Source: Microvirga subterranea (GTDB lineage Bacteria; Pseudomonadota; Alphaproteobacteria; Rhizobiales; Beijerinckiaceae). Taken from it: 64,000 bases of DNA. Of this stretch, positions 35,274 to 45,010 are shown piece after piece. Each line of letters begins with the position of its first letter. Within the stretch, counting starts at the first letter, position 1. The stretch lies in assembly GCF_003350535.1 (NCBI RefSeq), contig NZ_QQBB01000001.1:1-64000 (forward strand). Direction: 5' to 3'. The translations under genes and the position numbers were made by a program. Under the pieces are notes generated by a model. It ran no database searches. It had not been told where the DNA came from and saw only the letters and a program-made list of their open reading frames with translations.

Positions 35274-36329
35274 TCAGGCGGCAGCGGCGGATCGGACGGA
35301 GGCGCGGCAGACCGACAACTCGCTCGAGGCCTGGATGACCTCGGCAATGACACCCGTGGCGATCTCCCAAGGGGAATTGCCGCCGATCTTCAGGCCGATC
35401 GGAGCCTTGAGTCGCTTCAGGTCGACCGGAGAAATGCCTGCCTCGACCAAGCGTGCGAGCTTGCGCGGGAGCCGCCGACTGCTGCCGAGAAGGCCGACAT
35501 AGCCGGCCTTCGACGACAGTGCGGCCACCAAAGCCTCTTGGTCGTCCTCCTCCTGGTGCATGGCAACAGCCACGGCAGTCCAGGGATCTGCTCCGATCCG
35601 GGCCAGAGCATCCGCGGGTCGCTCGCGGATATAAAGGATGTTCGGGATGGGCGGAGGAGCCATGGGTCCTTTTGGGCGTACCAGGAAGGTTTCCATCCCG
35701 ACCTGGCCAGCGAGCATGGCCATTGCCAGGGCGGTCGGATCATGTCCGAAGACGACGAAACGCTGCTGCGGCGCGTAAAGCCGATGGAGCATGTCCCCAC
35801 GAGATCCGGCCCGCATGGCGTTCCGTCGTACGGCAGCGAGAGCGGCGCTCACTGCCTCGTCAGGAGAACCGCGGTCCTCCACCTCCAGGCAGAAGCGCCT
35901 TTGGCCATCACTGATCCACACGCAGGGCATCCGCTCTACTGAGAACCGGAGGAGAGCGGATAGAGCCGGGTCGCCTGCGGGGATACGCTCGGCCAGCAGC
36001 TCGATCCTGCCCCCGCAGGGAAGGCGAATGTCGATCGGACCGCCTTCACCGTAGATGAGGCGACGCGGCTGGCCATCGGCCAGGACCGCCAGCGCATGGC
36101 GGGTCACGTCCGCCTCGACGCATCCCCCCGACAGGTAGCCGCTCACCGCATTCCGCGTGATCACCATCTGGGCGCCAATGCCTCGGGGCCCACCGCCGAT
36201 GGCCGTGTGAAGGGTGACGAGGACAGAATCCCAGCCGGACTCGACGGCGGCCTGCAAGGCAGGGCGAACGTCATCGTTCAAGCCGAAGGCCGGCCAGTCC
36301 GCCTCGACATGGTGCAGGGCCCCGCTCAT
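35274..36329 (-). CDS. xdhC: XdhC/CoxI-family molybdenum cofactor maturation factor
   Basis: 351 residues. The N-terminal XdhC domain carries the SGGCVEADV motif with its key cysteine, and the C-terminal Rossmann domain has FVVFGHDPTALAMA and YVGLLGSSRR. These proteins bind the cofactor, help sulfurate it and insert it into xanthine-dehydrogenase-family enzymes (PaoD in E. coli). It lies 9 bp after the large subunit gene, with a GAGGGAT ribosome site in the gap. Confidence 0.9.
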   Translation of the reverse strand: MSGALHHVEADWPAFGLNDDVRPALQAAVESGWDSVLVTLHTAIGGGPRGIGAQMVITRNAVSGYLSGGCVEADVTRHALAVLADGQPRRLIYGEGGPIDIRLPCGGRIELLAERIPAGDPALSALLRFSVERMPCVWISDGQRRFCLEVEDRGSPDEAVSAALAAVRRNAMRAGSRGDMLHRLYAPQQRFVVFGHDPTALAMAMLAGQVGMETFLVRPKGPMAPPPIPNILYIRERPADALARIGADPWTAVAVAMHQEEDDQEALVAALSSKAGYVGLLGSSRRLPRKLARLVEAGISPVDLKRLKAPIGLKIGGNSPWEIATGVIAEVIQASSELSVCRASVRSAAAA

Positions 36330-36338
36330 TCCGATCCC

Positions 36339-38633
36339 TCAGAGAAGGTCCTCGATGCGGATTGGCAGATCCCGAATCCGCCGTCCGGTTGCATGATAGA
36401 CGGCGTTGGCGACCGCCGCGTTGGTGCCGACATTGCCGAGTTCGCCCAGCCCCTTGATGCCGAGGGCATTCACCTGGTGATCCTCTTCCGGCACGAAGAT
36501 GACCTCCACATCCTTGATATCGGCGCAGACGGGGATGAGATACTCGGCAAGATCGTCATTGACGTAGCGAGCCACCCGTTCGTCGATCTCAGTCGCCTCG
36601 TGCAGCGCCGAGGCCACGCCCCAGATAAGGCCGCCAAGCAGCTGGCTCCTCGCGGTCGTCGGGCTGACGATGCGGCCTGCCGCGAAGGCTCCGACGATAC
36701 GCGGAACACGGATCTCGCGCGTCCTTTTGTGGATGCGGACCTCCACGAACTCGGCACCGAACGCATACTGGACATGGTCCTTGACGGAGCTGCCGGACGT
36801 CATGGCCGAGATCCCGCCCTCGATGAGCTTGTGGCCCATCAGCTTGACGGGAGCCGAAGCGATCTCCGGCGTGTACTTCGCATGAGCTTCCACGGGTCCG
36901 AACCCGAGGCGCATGATCGCCTCCTTCAAGGGCTCGCTTTTGCCGTCGGGAGCCACGAGCTTGCCCTGGCTGAGGCGGAGGTCGCCCGGATCGGCGCCTG
37001 CGAGCTGACCGTCTGCGTGAACGGCTCCTTGGGCGAGCCGCTCCCTGATCTCGTCACAGGCCATCGCGACGGCGTTGCAGATGCTCGCGGTCGCATTCGA
37101 TCCGCCCGCAACGGGCGCTGGCGGCAGAGAGCTGTCTCCCAGCTCCACGTTGACATTCTCCAGCGGGACGCCGAGCCGGTCGGCGGCCGTAAGCGCAATG
37201 GCCGTATAGGCTCCCGTTCCGATATCGTGCCCTGCGGTCTGAACCCGCGCTCTCCCGTTCGGTGCAAGCGTTACCCGCGCCTGCGCCGGCGCCACGTTGG
37301 TCGGGTAGCAGGCCGTTGCGCAACCCCATCCGATGAGCCAGTCTCCGTCATGCATCGAGCCCGGCTCGGGATTGCGCTTCGACCAGCCGAAGGCTTCGGC
37401 GGCCCGATCGTAGCATGCCATCAGCGCCCGGCTCGAATAAGGCTTCTGGTCGATCGGGTTGACCATCGTGTCGTTGATGCGGCGCAGTTCGACCGGGTCC
37501 ATGCCGAGCGCCGTTGCGAGTTCATCCATCGCGCTTTCCAGCGCATAGACATACGGCACCTCTGCCGGCGAGCGCATGAAGCCCGGAGTATTGCGGTCGG
37601 CGTGAACGATATGGACCTTGGTGTAGATGTTCGGACAGGCGTAGAGGAGAGAGGTCGTCTCCGTTCCGGCCACCTTGTAATTGTCGGGCCGCGAGCTGAC
37701 CTCCCATCCCTCGTGATGCAGAGAGGTCAGCCGGCCATTGCGGTCGGCTCCGAGCTTCACGAGATGCTGGGTCTCCGCCCGATAGGTGGAGACATCGAAG
37801 CTCTGCGACCGGGTCGGCACCAGCTTGACGGGCCTGTTGAGGCGCTTGGCCGCCAGGGCCACGAACGCCGTGCGAGGCGTCAGCGCCGCCTTGGATCCGA
37901 AAGCTCCGCCGACGAAGGGCGAGATGACCCGCACCTTTTCGGGATTCATGTTGAGCTGCTTGGCGACACCGTTCTTGAGCCCGTGCACAAACTGGCTCGG
38001 CTCGTAGATCGTGAGCTGATCTCCGGACCAGGTGCAAGTGGTGGTGAACAGCTCGATCGGGTTGTGATGCTGCGTCGGCGTCGTGTAGTAGGCCTCGACC
38101 TTAACATCTGCGTGTTGGAATGCGGTTTCGGCGTCGCCCGTCTGCGGATCCGAGCTTGAGAGCGGATTGGAAATCTGCCGGGGCTGCGGCCGGCGCTTGT
38201 CGAATCCGGGCTTCGGCTTGCGCTCATCGTATTCGACATGGACCTTGTGCGCGGCCTCGCGGGCTGCCTCGTAGGTTTCGGCGACGACCACCGCAACGAT
38301 CTGCCCGTCATGCCAGACCTTCGGCGAATCCATCGGCATGATGGTGGTCGAGGTGTAGCCGCCTCCGGAAAAGGCGCGCACCTTGCGCACCTTGCCCTTG
38401 GTATTCTCGTAGGTCAGAATGTCGAGCACACCCTCGACCTGCTGCGCCTCCTCGAGATGGATGGCCTTGATCCGCCCACGTGCGATCGCGCTGGTGACGA
38501 GATACGCGTATGCCGTGTCCTCGAGCGGAAAATCGGAAGGGTAGCAGGCGGTGCCCGTCACCTTCAGGCGCCCGTCGATGCGGGGCGTGGGCCTGCCGAT
38601 CATGCCGCCATCAAAGGTCGTGGGAGCATTCAT
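36339..38633 (-). CDS. paoC: Molybdopterin-binding subunit of a PaoC-type aldehyde oxidoreductase
   Basis: 764 residues. It has the xanthine dehydrogenase large-subunit layout: GRLKVTGTACYPSDF at the N-terminus, VGGAFGSKAALTPR (cofactor loop), and the catalytic glutamate in IKGLGELGNVGT near 733. The length and the order 2Fe-2S, FAD, Mo, XdhC, MocA match E. coli PaoABCD rather than xanthine dehydrogenase. It oxidises an aldehyde or heterocycle with water as oxygen donor. The true substrate is unknown. It follows the FAD subunit by 2 bp. Confidence 0.87.
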   Translation of the reverse strand: MNAPTTFDGGMIGRPTPRIDGRLKVTGTACYPSDFPLEDTAYAYLVTSAIARGRIKAIHLEEAQQVEGVLDILTYENTKGKVRKVRAFSGGGYTSTTIMPMDSPKVWHDGQIVAVVVAETYEAAREAAHKVHVEYDERKPKPGFDKRRPQPRQISNPLSSSDPQTGDAETAFQHADVKVEAYYTTPTQHHNPIELFTTTCTWSGDQLTIYEPSQFVHGLKNGVAKQLNMNPEKVRVISPFVGGAFGSKAALTPRTAFVALAAKRLNRPVKLVPTRSQSFDVSTYRAETQHLVKLGADRNGRLTSLHHEGWEVSSRPDNYKVAGTETTSLLYACPNIYTKVHIVHADRNTPGFMRSPAEVPYVYALESAMDELATALGMDPVELRRINDTMVNPIDQKPYSSRALMACYDRAAEAFGWSKRNPEPGSMHDGDWLIGWGCATACYPTNVAPAQARVTLAPNGRARVQTAGHDIGTGAYTAIALTAADRLGVPLENVNVELGDSSLPPAPVAGGSNATASICNAVAMACDEIRERLAQGAVHADGQLAGADPGDLRLSQGKLVAPDGKSEPLKEAIMRLGFGPVEAHAKYTPEIASAPVKLMGHKLIEGGISAMTSGSSVKDHVQYAFGAEFVEVRIHKRTREIRVPRIVGAFAAGRIVSPTTARSQLLGGLIWGVASALHEATEIDERVARYVNDDLAEYLIPVCADIKDVEVIFVPEEDHQVNALGIKGLGELGNVGTNAAVANAVYHATGRRIRDLPIRIEDLL

Positions 38634-38635
38634 GA

Positions 38636-39649
38636 TCAGGCCTCCAGCTTCGCGGCGTCGAGCAGGGCCCGCACGAGCGTGTTTCGTCCAAGTTCCGGCT
38701 TGAAGTCATTCTCGCCATGGGTCCGGGCCGGCTCGAAAGCCGCTTCCGCTGCAGATCGGGCAATATCCTCGGTCAGAGGCTTTCCTTTGAGGACTTCCTC
38801 CGCCGCAACGGCTCGCCACGGGATGGTTGCGACCCCACCCAGTGCGATGCGGACATCGCGAACCACGCCGTCTGCAAGGTCGAGCGCGACGGCGGCGGAC
38901 GCTACAGCGAACTCATAGGACTCGCGGTCGCGTACCTTCAGGTAGAGAGACCGTTTGGCCCAGGCTTTCCGCGGGATTTGAAACGCCGTGATGATCTCGC
39001 CGGCCGCGAGCGTGTTCTCGATATGCGGCGTGTCGCCCGGGAGGCGGTGAAGCTCATGGACCGGGATGCGCCGCTCGCCTTTCGGACCCGTGATCTCGAC
39101 CGTCGCATCGAGAGCAATGAGAGCCTGCGCGAAGTCCCCCGGATAGGTGGCAATGCAGTGTGGACTCGTCCCCAGCACCGCATGCTTGCGGTTGACGCCT
39201 CCGATGGCTGCGCAGCCGCTGCCGGGCTCGCGCTTGTTGCACGCGCCCCAGGAAACGTCGCGGAAATAGGAGCAGCGGGTCCTCTGCAGCACGTTGCCGG
39301 CGAGGCTCGCCATGTTGCGCAATTGCGCGCTCGCAGCCAGTTTGAGCGACTGCGACAGAACCGGATAGTTTTTCTCGACATCCGGGTGATGCGCCACCGT
39401 GCTCATGCGCGCCAGTCCGCCGAGGCGCAATCCATCACCGTCTGCAACGATCTCCGATAGCGAGTCTTCGAGCGGATTGATGTCGACGAGACGCTCTGGC
39501 CTCATGACGTCGATCTTCATGAGGTCGAGGAGATTGGTTCCGCCCGCGAGGAATTGGATCGGGGCGCGGTTCTGCACCTCGACCTGAGCTGAGGCTGCCC
39601 TGATGGCGGAGGCGAGGTCATGGGCGCGGTCATAGGAGAAGGGCCTCAT
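38636..39649 (-). CDS. paoB: FAD and 4Fe-4S subunit of a PaoB-type aldehyde oxidoreductase
   Basis: 337 residues from ATG 39649, which overlaps the upstream stop as ATGA. FAD-binding segments are LAGGTNLLDLMK and ASLAGNVLQRTRC. Cysteines at 126, 137, 146 and 165 in the insert CSYFRDVSWGACNKREPGSGC to SPHC match the extra 4Fe-4S site known in E. coli PaoB and absent from ordinary xanthine dehydrogenase FAD subunits. This is the best single argument for the PaoABC assignment. Confidence 0.88.
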   Translation of the reverse strand: MRPFSYDRAHDLASAIRAASAQVEVQNRAPIQFLAGGTNLLDLMKIDVMRPERLVDINPLEDSLSEIVADGDGLRLGGLARMSTVAHHPDVEKNYPVLSQSLKLAASAQLRNMASLAGNVLQRTRCSYFRDVSWGACNKREPGSGCAAIGGVNRKHAVLGTSPHCIATYPGDFAQALIALDATVEITGPKGERRIPVHELHRLPGDTPHIENTLAAGEIITAFQIPRKAWAKRSLYLKVRDRESYEFAVASAAVALDLADGVVRDVRIALGGVATIPWRAVAAEEVLKGKPLTEDIARSAAEAAFEPARTHGENDFKPELGRNTLVRALLDAAKLEA

Positions 39650-40182
39650 GGCTGCTCCTCCATCTCGGCCCGAGCCTGCTTGATGGCTTCGACGATGTTG
39701 GGATAGGCGGCACAACGACAGAGATTGCCGCTCATATATTCGCGGATATCGTCATCGGTCGTCGCAAGTCCCTCTCGGACGCAAGCGACCGCCGACATGA
39801 TCTGGCCCGGCGTGCAGTAGCCGCACTGAAAGGCATCATGATCGAGAAAAGCCTGCTGCATGGGGTGGAGTCCCCCCTCTTCAGGCGCAAGACCTTCGAT
39901 GGTGGTAACGGCTTTGCCTTCGACCATGGCCACAAGAGTGAGGCAGGACAGCACACGCCGGCCATCGACATGGATAGTGCAGGCGCCGCACTGCCCCTGG
40001 TCGCACCCTTTCTTCGAACCGGTGAGGCCGAGATGCTCCCGCAAGGCGTCGAGAAGCGTCACCCGCGGGTCGACCGCAAGCCGATGGTTCCGGCCATTGA
40101 CGTTGAGTACGACTTCAATGGTGTCGCGGGTGCCGGCGCGGCGCGACAGAGGCGCCGCCTTCAAGGGAGAGAATGTGTCCAT
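39646..40182 (-). CDS. paoA: 2Fe-2S subunit of a PaoA-type aldehyde oxidoreductase, without Tat signal
   Basis: 178 residues from ATG 40182. The plant-type 2Fe-2S cluster uses C60, C65, C68 and C80 (KKGCDQGQCGAC). The second cluster uses C120, C123, C155 and C157 (FQCGYC, GNLCRC). E. coli PaoA carries a twin-arginine signal and the enzyme is periplasmic. The start chosen here gives no such signal, and even the in-frame extension lacks a twin-arginine/hydrophobic pattern, so this complex should stay in the cytoplasm. It is first in the operon. Confidence 0.86.
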   Translation of the reverse strand: MDTFSPLKAAPLSRRAGTRDTIEVVLNVNGRNHRLAVDPRVTLLDALREHLGLTGSKKGCDQGQCGACTIHVDGRRVLSCLTLVAMVEGKAVTTIEGLAPEEGGLHPMQQAFLDHDAFQCGYCTPGQIMSAVACVREGLATTDDDIREYMSGNLCRCAAYPNIVEAIKQARAEMEEQP

Positions 40183-40289
40183 GCCTGGTCCCCAGGATCG
40201 AGAGACGAGGAATGGCAGACGAACAGGCCGGCTGTTCCGGCAAAACGCAAGCTTCGCCATCCCCTCGGGAAACATAACCGGGGGGATGG

Positions 40290-40327
40290 GTGACAGGTTC
40301 CTTTCCGAAGGATTGGACACCTGTCAC
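40290..40327. repeat. Nested inverted repeat upstream of the molybdenum hydroxylase operon
   Basis: GTGACAGG and CCTGTCAC flank a 22-bp spacer that itself contains CCTT-tccg-AAGG. It lies about 108 bp before the paoA start, where an operator or promoter is expected. A further GTGACGG follows on the plus strand. A regulatory role is inferred from position. Confidence 0.4.
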
Positions 40328-40396
40328 GGGATTGTGACGGCCAAAGCCAGTTAGCCGCAATGAGGGGCTCACCGCGGCTGAAGGATATAGGCCAGC

Positions 40397-40570
40397 CTAC
40401 TTGTGCCCCGAACCGCCCTTTTTGCCGCCGCCGTCCTGCTTGTTGACGGTCGCCCAGGCGCGTCGTTCGGCTTCCTTTTCCGAGAGGCCGCGGCTTTCGT
40501 ACGATTCCTCGATATGCTCGGCCTTGCGCTTCTGCTTGTCCGTATAAGCCGATTTGTCACCGCGCGACAT
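40397..40570 (-). CDS. Small basic conserved protein (often labelled plasmid stabilisation protein)
   Basis: 57 residues from ATG 40570, right behind GGAGAG. It is highly charged: KQKRKAEHIEESYESRGLSEKEAERRAWATVNK, then a Gly/Lys-rich tail. I recognise this as a small protein widespread in proteobacteria that often carries a plasmid-stabilisation label without good evidence. No toxin or antitoxin partner is adjacent. It lies 70 bp after the PEP carboxylase gene in the same direction. Confidence 0.75.
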   Translation of the reverse strand: MSRGDKSAYTDKQKRKAEHIEESYESRGLSEKEAERRAWATVNKQDGGGKKGGSGHK

Positions 40571-40640
40571 GGTTCTCTCCTTCGGTTCCAGTCTTCGGTT
40601 TTCAACCGGCACGGCAGGAGCGGGTTCCGGCTGCGGCCTT

Positions 40641-43457
40641 TTAGCCGCTGTTGCGCAGGCCGGCCGCAATGCCGTTGATGGACAGATGGATCCCCTCCAC
40701 GACGCGCTCGTCCGCGTCGCCGGCCCGGTGCCGCTTCAGCAGCTCGATCTGCAGGTGGTTGAGCGGATCTAGGTATGGAAAGCGGTTGCGGATGGATCGT
40801 GCCAGGAGCGGGTTGCCGTCGAGCAGCGCCTGCTGCCCCGTGATCGCCAGGAGCTTTGCGATCGAATCCTCCCATTCCTGCCGGATGCGCGGGAAGATGG
40901 CGTCGCGCAGGTCCTTGTCCTCGACGAGCCTTGCGTAGCGGGACGCAATGGCGATGTTGCTCTTGGCGAGCACCATGTCCATGTTCGAAAGTAGCGCCTG
41001 GAAGAAAGGCCATTCCCGGTACATCTCCTGCAGCAGGGCGAGTCCGCTGTCGGGGTGGTCCCTCAGCCACGCGTTCACGGCGGAGCCGAAGCCATACCAG
41101 CCCGGCAGCATCAGCCGGCATTGGGCCCAGCCGAACACCCATGGGATTGCACGCAGGTCCTCGATGCGCCGGGAATTCGTCCGGGAGGCCGGCCGGCTGC
41201 CGATATTCAGGTTGGCGATTTCGCCGATGACCGTGGATTCCCAGAAATAGCGTTCGAACCCCTCCGTCTCGTAGACGAGGCCGCGATAGGCACGAAAGGC
41301 GCCGTCCGACAGCTCCTCCATGGCCTGCAGATACTCGTCCCGCGGCGCGGACTGCCCCGAATGCAGGAGCGATGCCTCAAGGGTCGCCGCAGCCAGGATC
41401 TCGAGGTTGCGCCGCCCGAGATCCGGGTTCGAGTACTTTCCGGCAATGACCTCTCCCTGCTCCGTAATGCGGATTGCGCCCTGAACGGCCCCGCCCGGCT
41501 GGGCGAGGATCGCCTGATAGCTCGGTCCGCCGCCACGCCCCACGGAGCCGCCGCGGCCGTGGAAGAGGCGCAGACCCACGTCGTGACGCTTGAACACCTC
41601 GATCAGCTCGATCTCGGCCTTGTAAAGCTCCCAGCCGGAGGTGAGAAATCCGCCGTCCTTGTTGCTGTCGGAATAGCCCAGCATCACCTCCTGCGCCTGT
41701 CCGCGGCTGCGCAGGAGACGCATGTAGTCAGGCAGGCCGAAGAGCGCATCCATGACCTTGCTGCACTGTCGCAGATCCGCGATGGTCTCGAAGAGCGGGA
41801 CGATGTTGACGTGCATCTCCCCTTCCCGCGGCCGGAGCAGACCGGCTTCCTTCAGGAGAAGCGCCACCTCGAGGACGTCCGAGGGGTCCCCGGCCTTGGA
41901 GATGACGTAGTTCGGAACGGAGGCTTGGCCATAGCGTCTGTGGGCCTGAGCGGCCTCATGGACGATGGCGAGTTCCGAGGCCGTCTCGGCGGAGTAGTCC
42001 AGGAAGGGCGAGGTCAGCGGCCGCGGGCTGCGGAGTTCCTCCAACAGCAGGGCGACGCGGCCTTCCTCCGAGAGCTCCTTATAGCCGGTGCCAGGATTGG
42101 CTTTCTCGAAAAGCTCGGCAACGACCCGCTCGTGCACGTCGGAATTCTGGCGCAGGTCGAGGCTCGCGAGATGGAACCCAAACACGCTGACGTTTCGGCG
42201 AAGCTTGCGAAGACGCCCTCGCGAGAGGGCGGCGGAGCCGTTGGACACCAGCGACACGTGGAGCGTCATCAGGTCGCCGGCAAACTCCTCGGCATCCGTA
42301 TAGACCGGCGCCTCGCCCACGACGGGATGACGAACCACATCGAAGTGGCCGAGAGCCTGAGCCGTTGCGGCCAGGCGTGCATACATGCCGGAGATCGCTC
42401 GGCGATAAGGCTCGTCCTGCCTGTGGGGCGAGCGGTCGGGAGAGGCCTCCGCCAGCTCCTGCACCTGCTCGGACACATTCACGAACCGCCCGTCCAAGGA
42501 CAGCTCGCCTCCGAGGCAATGCAGCTCTTCGAGGTAAAAGCCGAGCGCGTGCTTGCTCTGCAGCTGAAGCGCCTGCCGGAGCGCATCCGCCGTCACGAAG
42601 GGGTTCCCGTCCCTATCACCCCCGATCCAGCTCCCCATGCGCAGGAAGGCAGGAAGCTCCATATTGCCCCACGCGGGATCGATGGCCGCAAGTTGGTCCT
42701 CCAGGGAGGCATAGACCCGCGGCAGCTCCCTGAAGAAGGTGTAGTCGTAATAGGAGAGGCCGTTCACGACCTCGTCGATGACCTTCAGACGGGTGCGCCG
42801 CAGAATGCTCGTCTGCCAAAGGGTCAGGATGGCCCGACGCAGGGCCTCCTCCGTCGAGGCCTTCTCCTCAGGCGTGAGATGCTGCCTGTCGCGCTGGGCC
42901 AGGAGCTGCGCGATCTCCATCTCTCGGTCGATGGTGCTCTTGCGGCGGACCTCGGTCGGATGCGCGGTCAGGACCGGGCAGACCAGCGCCTTGGCAAAGA
43001 GTGCCTGAAGATCGGCCTGGGTGATGCCGGCCTCGCGCAGGAGCTTCAGCGCCCGACCGATCGTGCCCTCCCGGGGCGCGGGAGCGACGGCCGCGTGGGC
43101 GCCTGCCATGGCGTGAGCTCTCGACCGGCGGACATGATGCTGGTCTTCGGCTAGGTTCGCCAGATGAGAGAAATAGCTGTAGGCGCGGATGATCTGGTTC
43201 GTCCGCCCTCGGGACAGGCTGTTCAGGGTCGTCTCGAGATCCCGCCGCGCCGTCTCATCCTCGTCCCGGTGGAAGCGGATCGAGCTCTGGCGAATGCGCT
43301 CGACGATTTCGTAGACGGCCTCGCCCTCCTGCTCACGGATCGTATCCCCCAGGAGCCGGCCGAGAAGCCGGATGTCATCACGAAGGGGCAGATCCTTGCT
43401 CGGGGTGGCCTCGGGATTGATCAGGGACACGGCGGAGACCCTCGCTGGCGCATTCAT
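40641..43457 (-). CDS. ppc: Phosphoenolpyruvate carboxylase
   Basis: 938 residues, a standard length. It carboxylates PEP with bicarbonate to oxaloacetate, refilling the TCA cycle. Catalytic motifs are intact: [13 protein letters not shown] (active-site His), [17 protein letters not shown], and [16 protein letters not shown]. The C-terminus reads LRNSG where RNTG is usual, a conservative change at the effector/active-site end. ATG 43457 gives the natural N-terminus, and an in-frame TTG four codons earlier is less likely. A single-gene unit. Confidence 0.96.
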   Translation of the reverse strand: MNAPARVSAVSLINPEATPSKDLPLRDDIRLLGRLLGDTIREQEGEAVYEIVERIRQSSIRFHRDEDETARRDLETTLNSLSRGRTNQIIRAYSYFSHLANLAEDQHHVRRSRAHAMAGAHAAVAPAPREGTIGRALKLLREAGITQADLQALFAKALVCPVLTAHPTEVRRKSTIDREMEIAQLLAQRDRQHLTPEEKASTEEALRRAILTLWQTSILRRTRLKVIDEVVNGLSYYDYTFFRELPRVYASLEDQLAAIDPAWGNMELPAFLRMGSWIGGDRDGNPFVTADALRQALQLQSKHALGFYLEELHCLGGELSLDGRFVNVSEQVQELAEASPDRSPHRQDEPYRRAISGMYARLAATAQALGHFDVVRHPVVGEAPVYTDAEEFAGDLMTLHVSLVSNGSAALSRGRLRKLRRNVSVFGFHLASLDLRQNSDVHERVVAELFEKANPGTGYKELSEEGRVALLLEELRSPRPLTSPFLDYSAETASELAIVHEAAQAHRRYGQASVPNYVISKAGDPSDVLEVALLLKEAGLLRPREGEMHVNIVPLFETIADLRQCSKVMDALFGLPDYMRLLRSRGQAQEVMLGYSDSNKDGGFLTSGWELYKAEIELIEVFKRHDVGLRLFHGRGGSVGRGGGPSYQAILAQPGGAVQGAIRITEQGEVIAGKYSNPDLGRRNLEILAAATLEASLLHSGQSAPRDEYLQAMEELSDGAFRAYRGLVYETEGFERYFWESTVIGEIANLNIGSRPASRTNSRRIEDLRAIPWVFGWAQCRLMLPGWYGFGSAVNAWLRDHPDSGLALLQEMYREWPFFQALLSNMDMVLAKSNIAIASRYARLVEDKDLRDAIFPRIRQEWEDSIAKLLAITGQQALLDGNPLLARSIRNRFPYLDPLNHLQIELLKRHRAGDADERVVEGIHLSINGIAAGLRNSG

Positions 43458-43516
43458 GTTGCACCGCAAATAAACTCCGTTGTGGGACGCGCCGCAAGGG
43501 TCATCCCCCTTGGAGG

Positions 43517-44830
43517 TCAGGCCGCCACCGCCCAGCGAGCTGGATCCGCCGTCTGGCCGATGAGCGCAAGCCCATAGGCAATCGATTCGAACTGGTCGGC
43601 CGAGGTCAGGCGCTCCTCGCCGAAGCGCTCGACGAAGAGGCGCCGGATCGCCGGAACGAAGGAGGTCCCACCTGTCAGGAAGACCCTTTCGATCTCCCCC
43701 GCCTCCACACCGGCATCCGTCAGCGCCTTATCGACGGTATCGGCGATGCGATTGACGTCCTCGGCAATCCATTGCTCGAAATCACGGCGCCTGATCATCG
43801 CCTGAATGTCGACGCCCTCTCCGGAGAAGCGGAACTCGGTCTCGTCATGAGACGACAATGCCACCTTCGCCGACGAGACGGCACGGTAGAGGGCGAAGCC
43901 CAGGTCGTACTCGACGATGTCGATGAATTTCTCCAGCGGCTCCGGATCGAGGGCCGCGCGGGCCAGCTCCCGCAGTTCCTTCAGGTCGCCGCTGCCCTTC
44001 ATCATGGCGAGATGGTTCCAGCGCGCGAAATTGGCGTAGTAGTGGTTCGGAATCGACAGGATCTTGCCCATGGACCGGTAGCTTCCGCCCTTGCCCAGAC
44101 GCGGCGACACGACCTGATCGACGATGCGGTAATCGAAGGCGTCGCCTGCAATCCCGATTCCGGCATGGCCCAGGGGCTCGGCCCGAAGGGCACCGCTGGC
44201 GCGCGAAAACCGCATGACCGAGAAGTCGCTGGTGCCGCCGCCGAAATCGGCCACGAGAACCGTCGCGTCATGGTTCAGCTGCTGGGCATAGAAGAACGCT
44301 GCCCCGACCGGTTCGTAGACGTAGCGGGCATGATCGGCCCCCAGCTTGCCGAAGGCGGCGCGATACCGGTTCATGGCGAGATCGTCATCCGGGTGGCTCC
44401 CGGCGAACTGCACCGGTCGGCCGATCACCACGTTCCGGGCAGAGAGATCGAACCGCTCGCCTCCGTGGCGCTTGAGCGTGCGTAGGAACGTGCTCAGAAG
44501 GTCCTCGAAGCGGTAGCGCTCGCGGAAGATGCGTGTTTCCTGGAAGGACTGGCTCGCCGCGAAGGTCTTGAAGGACTGGATGAAGCGATGCGCCGTCAGC
44601 CCTTCGAGGAACTGGTCGATCGCCCAAGGGCCGCCTTCCACCTCTGTCCGTAAGCCGTTGCCATGCCGCTCGTCCCAGAAGCAAAGGGCCGTCACATAGA
44701 CCTTGAGACTGCCGCCCCGGTGATAGAACGTCAGGGCCTCGACGCGCCCCTGCGAGTCGGCGAGCGCAACCACGGTGTTGCTGGTGCCGAAATCGATACC
44801 GATGGAAAGGTCCTGGGGGGCGACGGGCAT
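43517..44830 (-). CDS. Hsp70-family protein, YegD-like
   Basis: 437 residues with only the actin-like ATPase part of Hsp70: [16 protein letters not shown] (phosphate 1), [16 protein letters not shown] (phosphate 2), and [17 protein letters not shown] (adenosine). The substrate-binding beta domain and lid of DnaK are missing, as in YegD. Its client or partner is unknown. It lies 59 bp upstream of ppc in the same direction and is divergent from tex. Confidence 0.88.
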   Translation of the reverse strand: MPVAPQDLSIGIDFGTSNTVVALADSQGRVEALTFYHRGGSLKVYVTALCFWDERHGNGLRTEVEGGPWAIDQFLEGLTAHRFIQSFKTFAASQSFQETRIFRERYRFEDLLSTFLRTLKRHGGERFDLSARNVVIGRPVQFAGSHPDDDLAMNRYRAAFGKLGADHARYVYEPVGAAFFYAQQLNHDATVLVADFGGGTSDFSVMRFSRASGALRAEPLGHAGIGIAGDAFDYRIVDQVVSPRLGKGGSYRSMGKILSIPNHYYANFARWNHLAMMKGSGDLKELRELARAALDPEPLEKFIDIVEYDLGFALYRAVSSAKVALSSHDETEFRFSGEGVDIQAMIRRRDFEQWIAEDVNRIADTVDKALTDAGVEAGEIERVFLTGGTSFVPAIRRLFVERFGEERLTSADQFESIAYGLALIGQTADPARWAVAA

Positions 44831-45010
44831 GGCAGTCTCTGGGGATGGGGGGCGCGGGGCCGGACGGTCTATCTGCCGAAAGGCCCTGAGCCAAGAGAAA
44901 TTTCAGGAAAATTCAGCCCTGAGCGCCTTCCCCTGCGGCAGCTTGACCCCGGTTGACCAGGGGATGTCCGGCACCGTAGAAGCCGCGCCTCGGCTCAGTC
45001 GGAGATTGTC

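Noticed and set aside
36096-38159. 687-codon plus-strand frame
   Set aside because: Antisense to the clear molybdopterin subunit and XdhC genes.
40397-40570. Toxin-antitoxin or plasmid maintenance system
   Set aside because: Only the small basic protein is present, with no partner gene. The label plasmid stabilisation is not supported by context.
41055-43154. 699-codon plus-strand frame
   Set aside because: Antisense to PEP carboxylase, whose catalytic motifs are intact.
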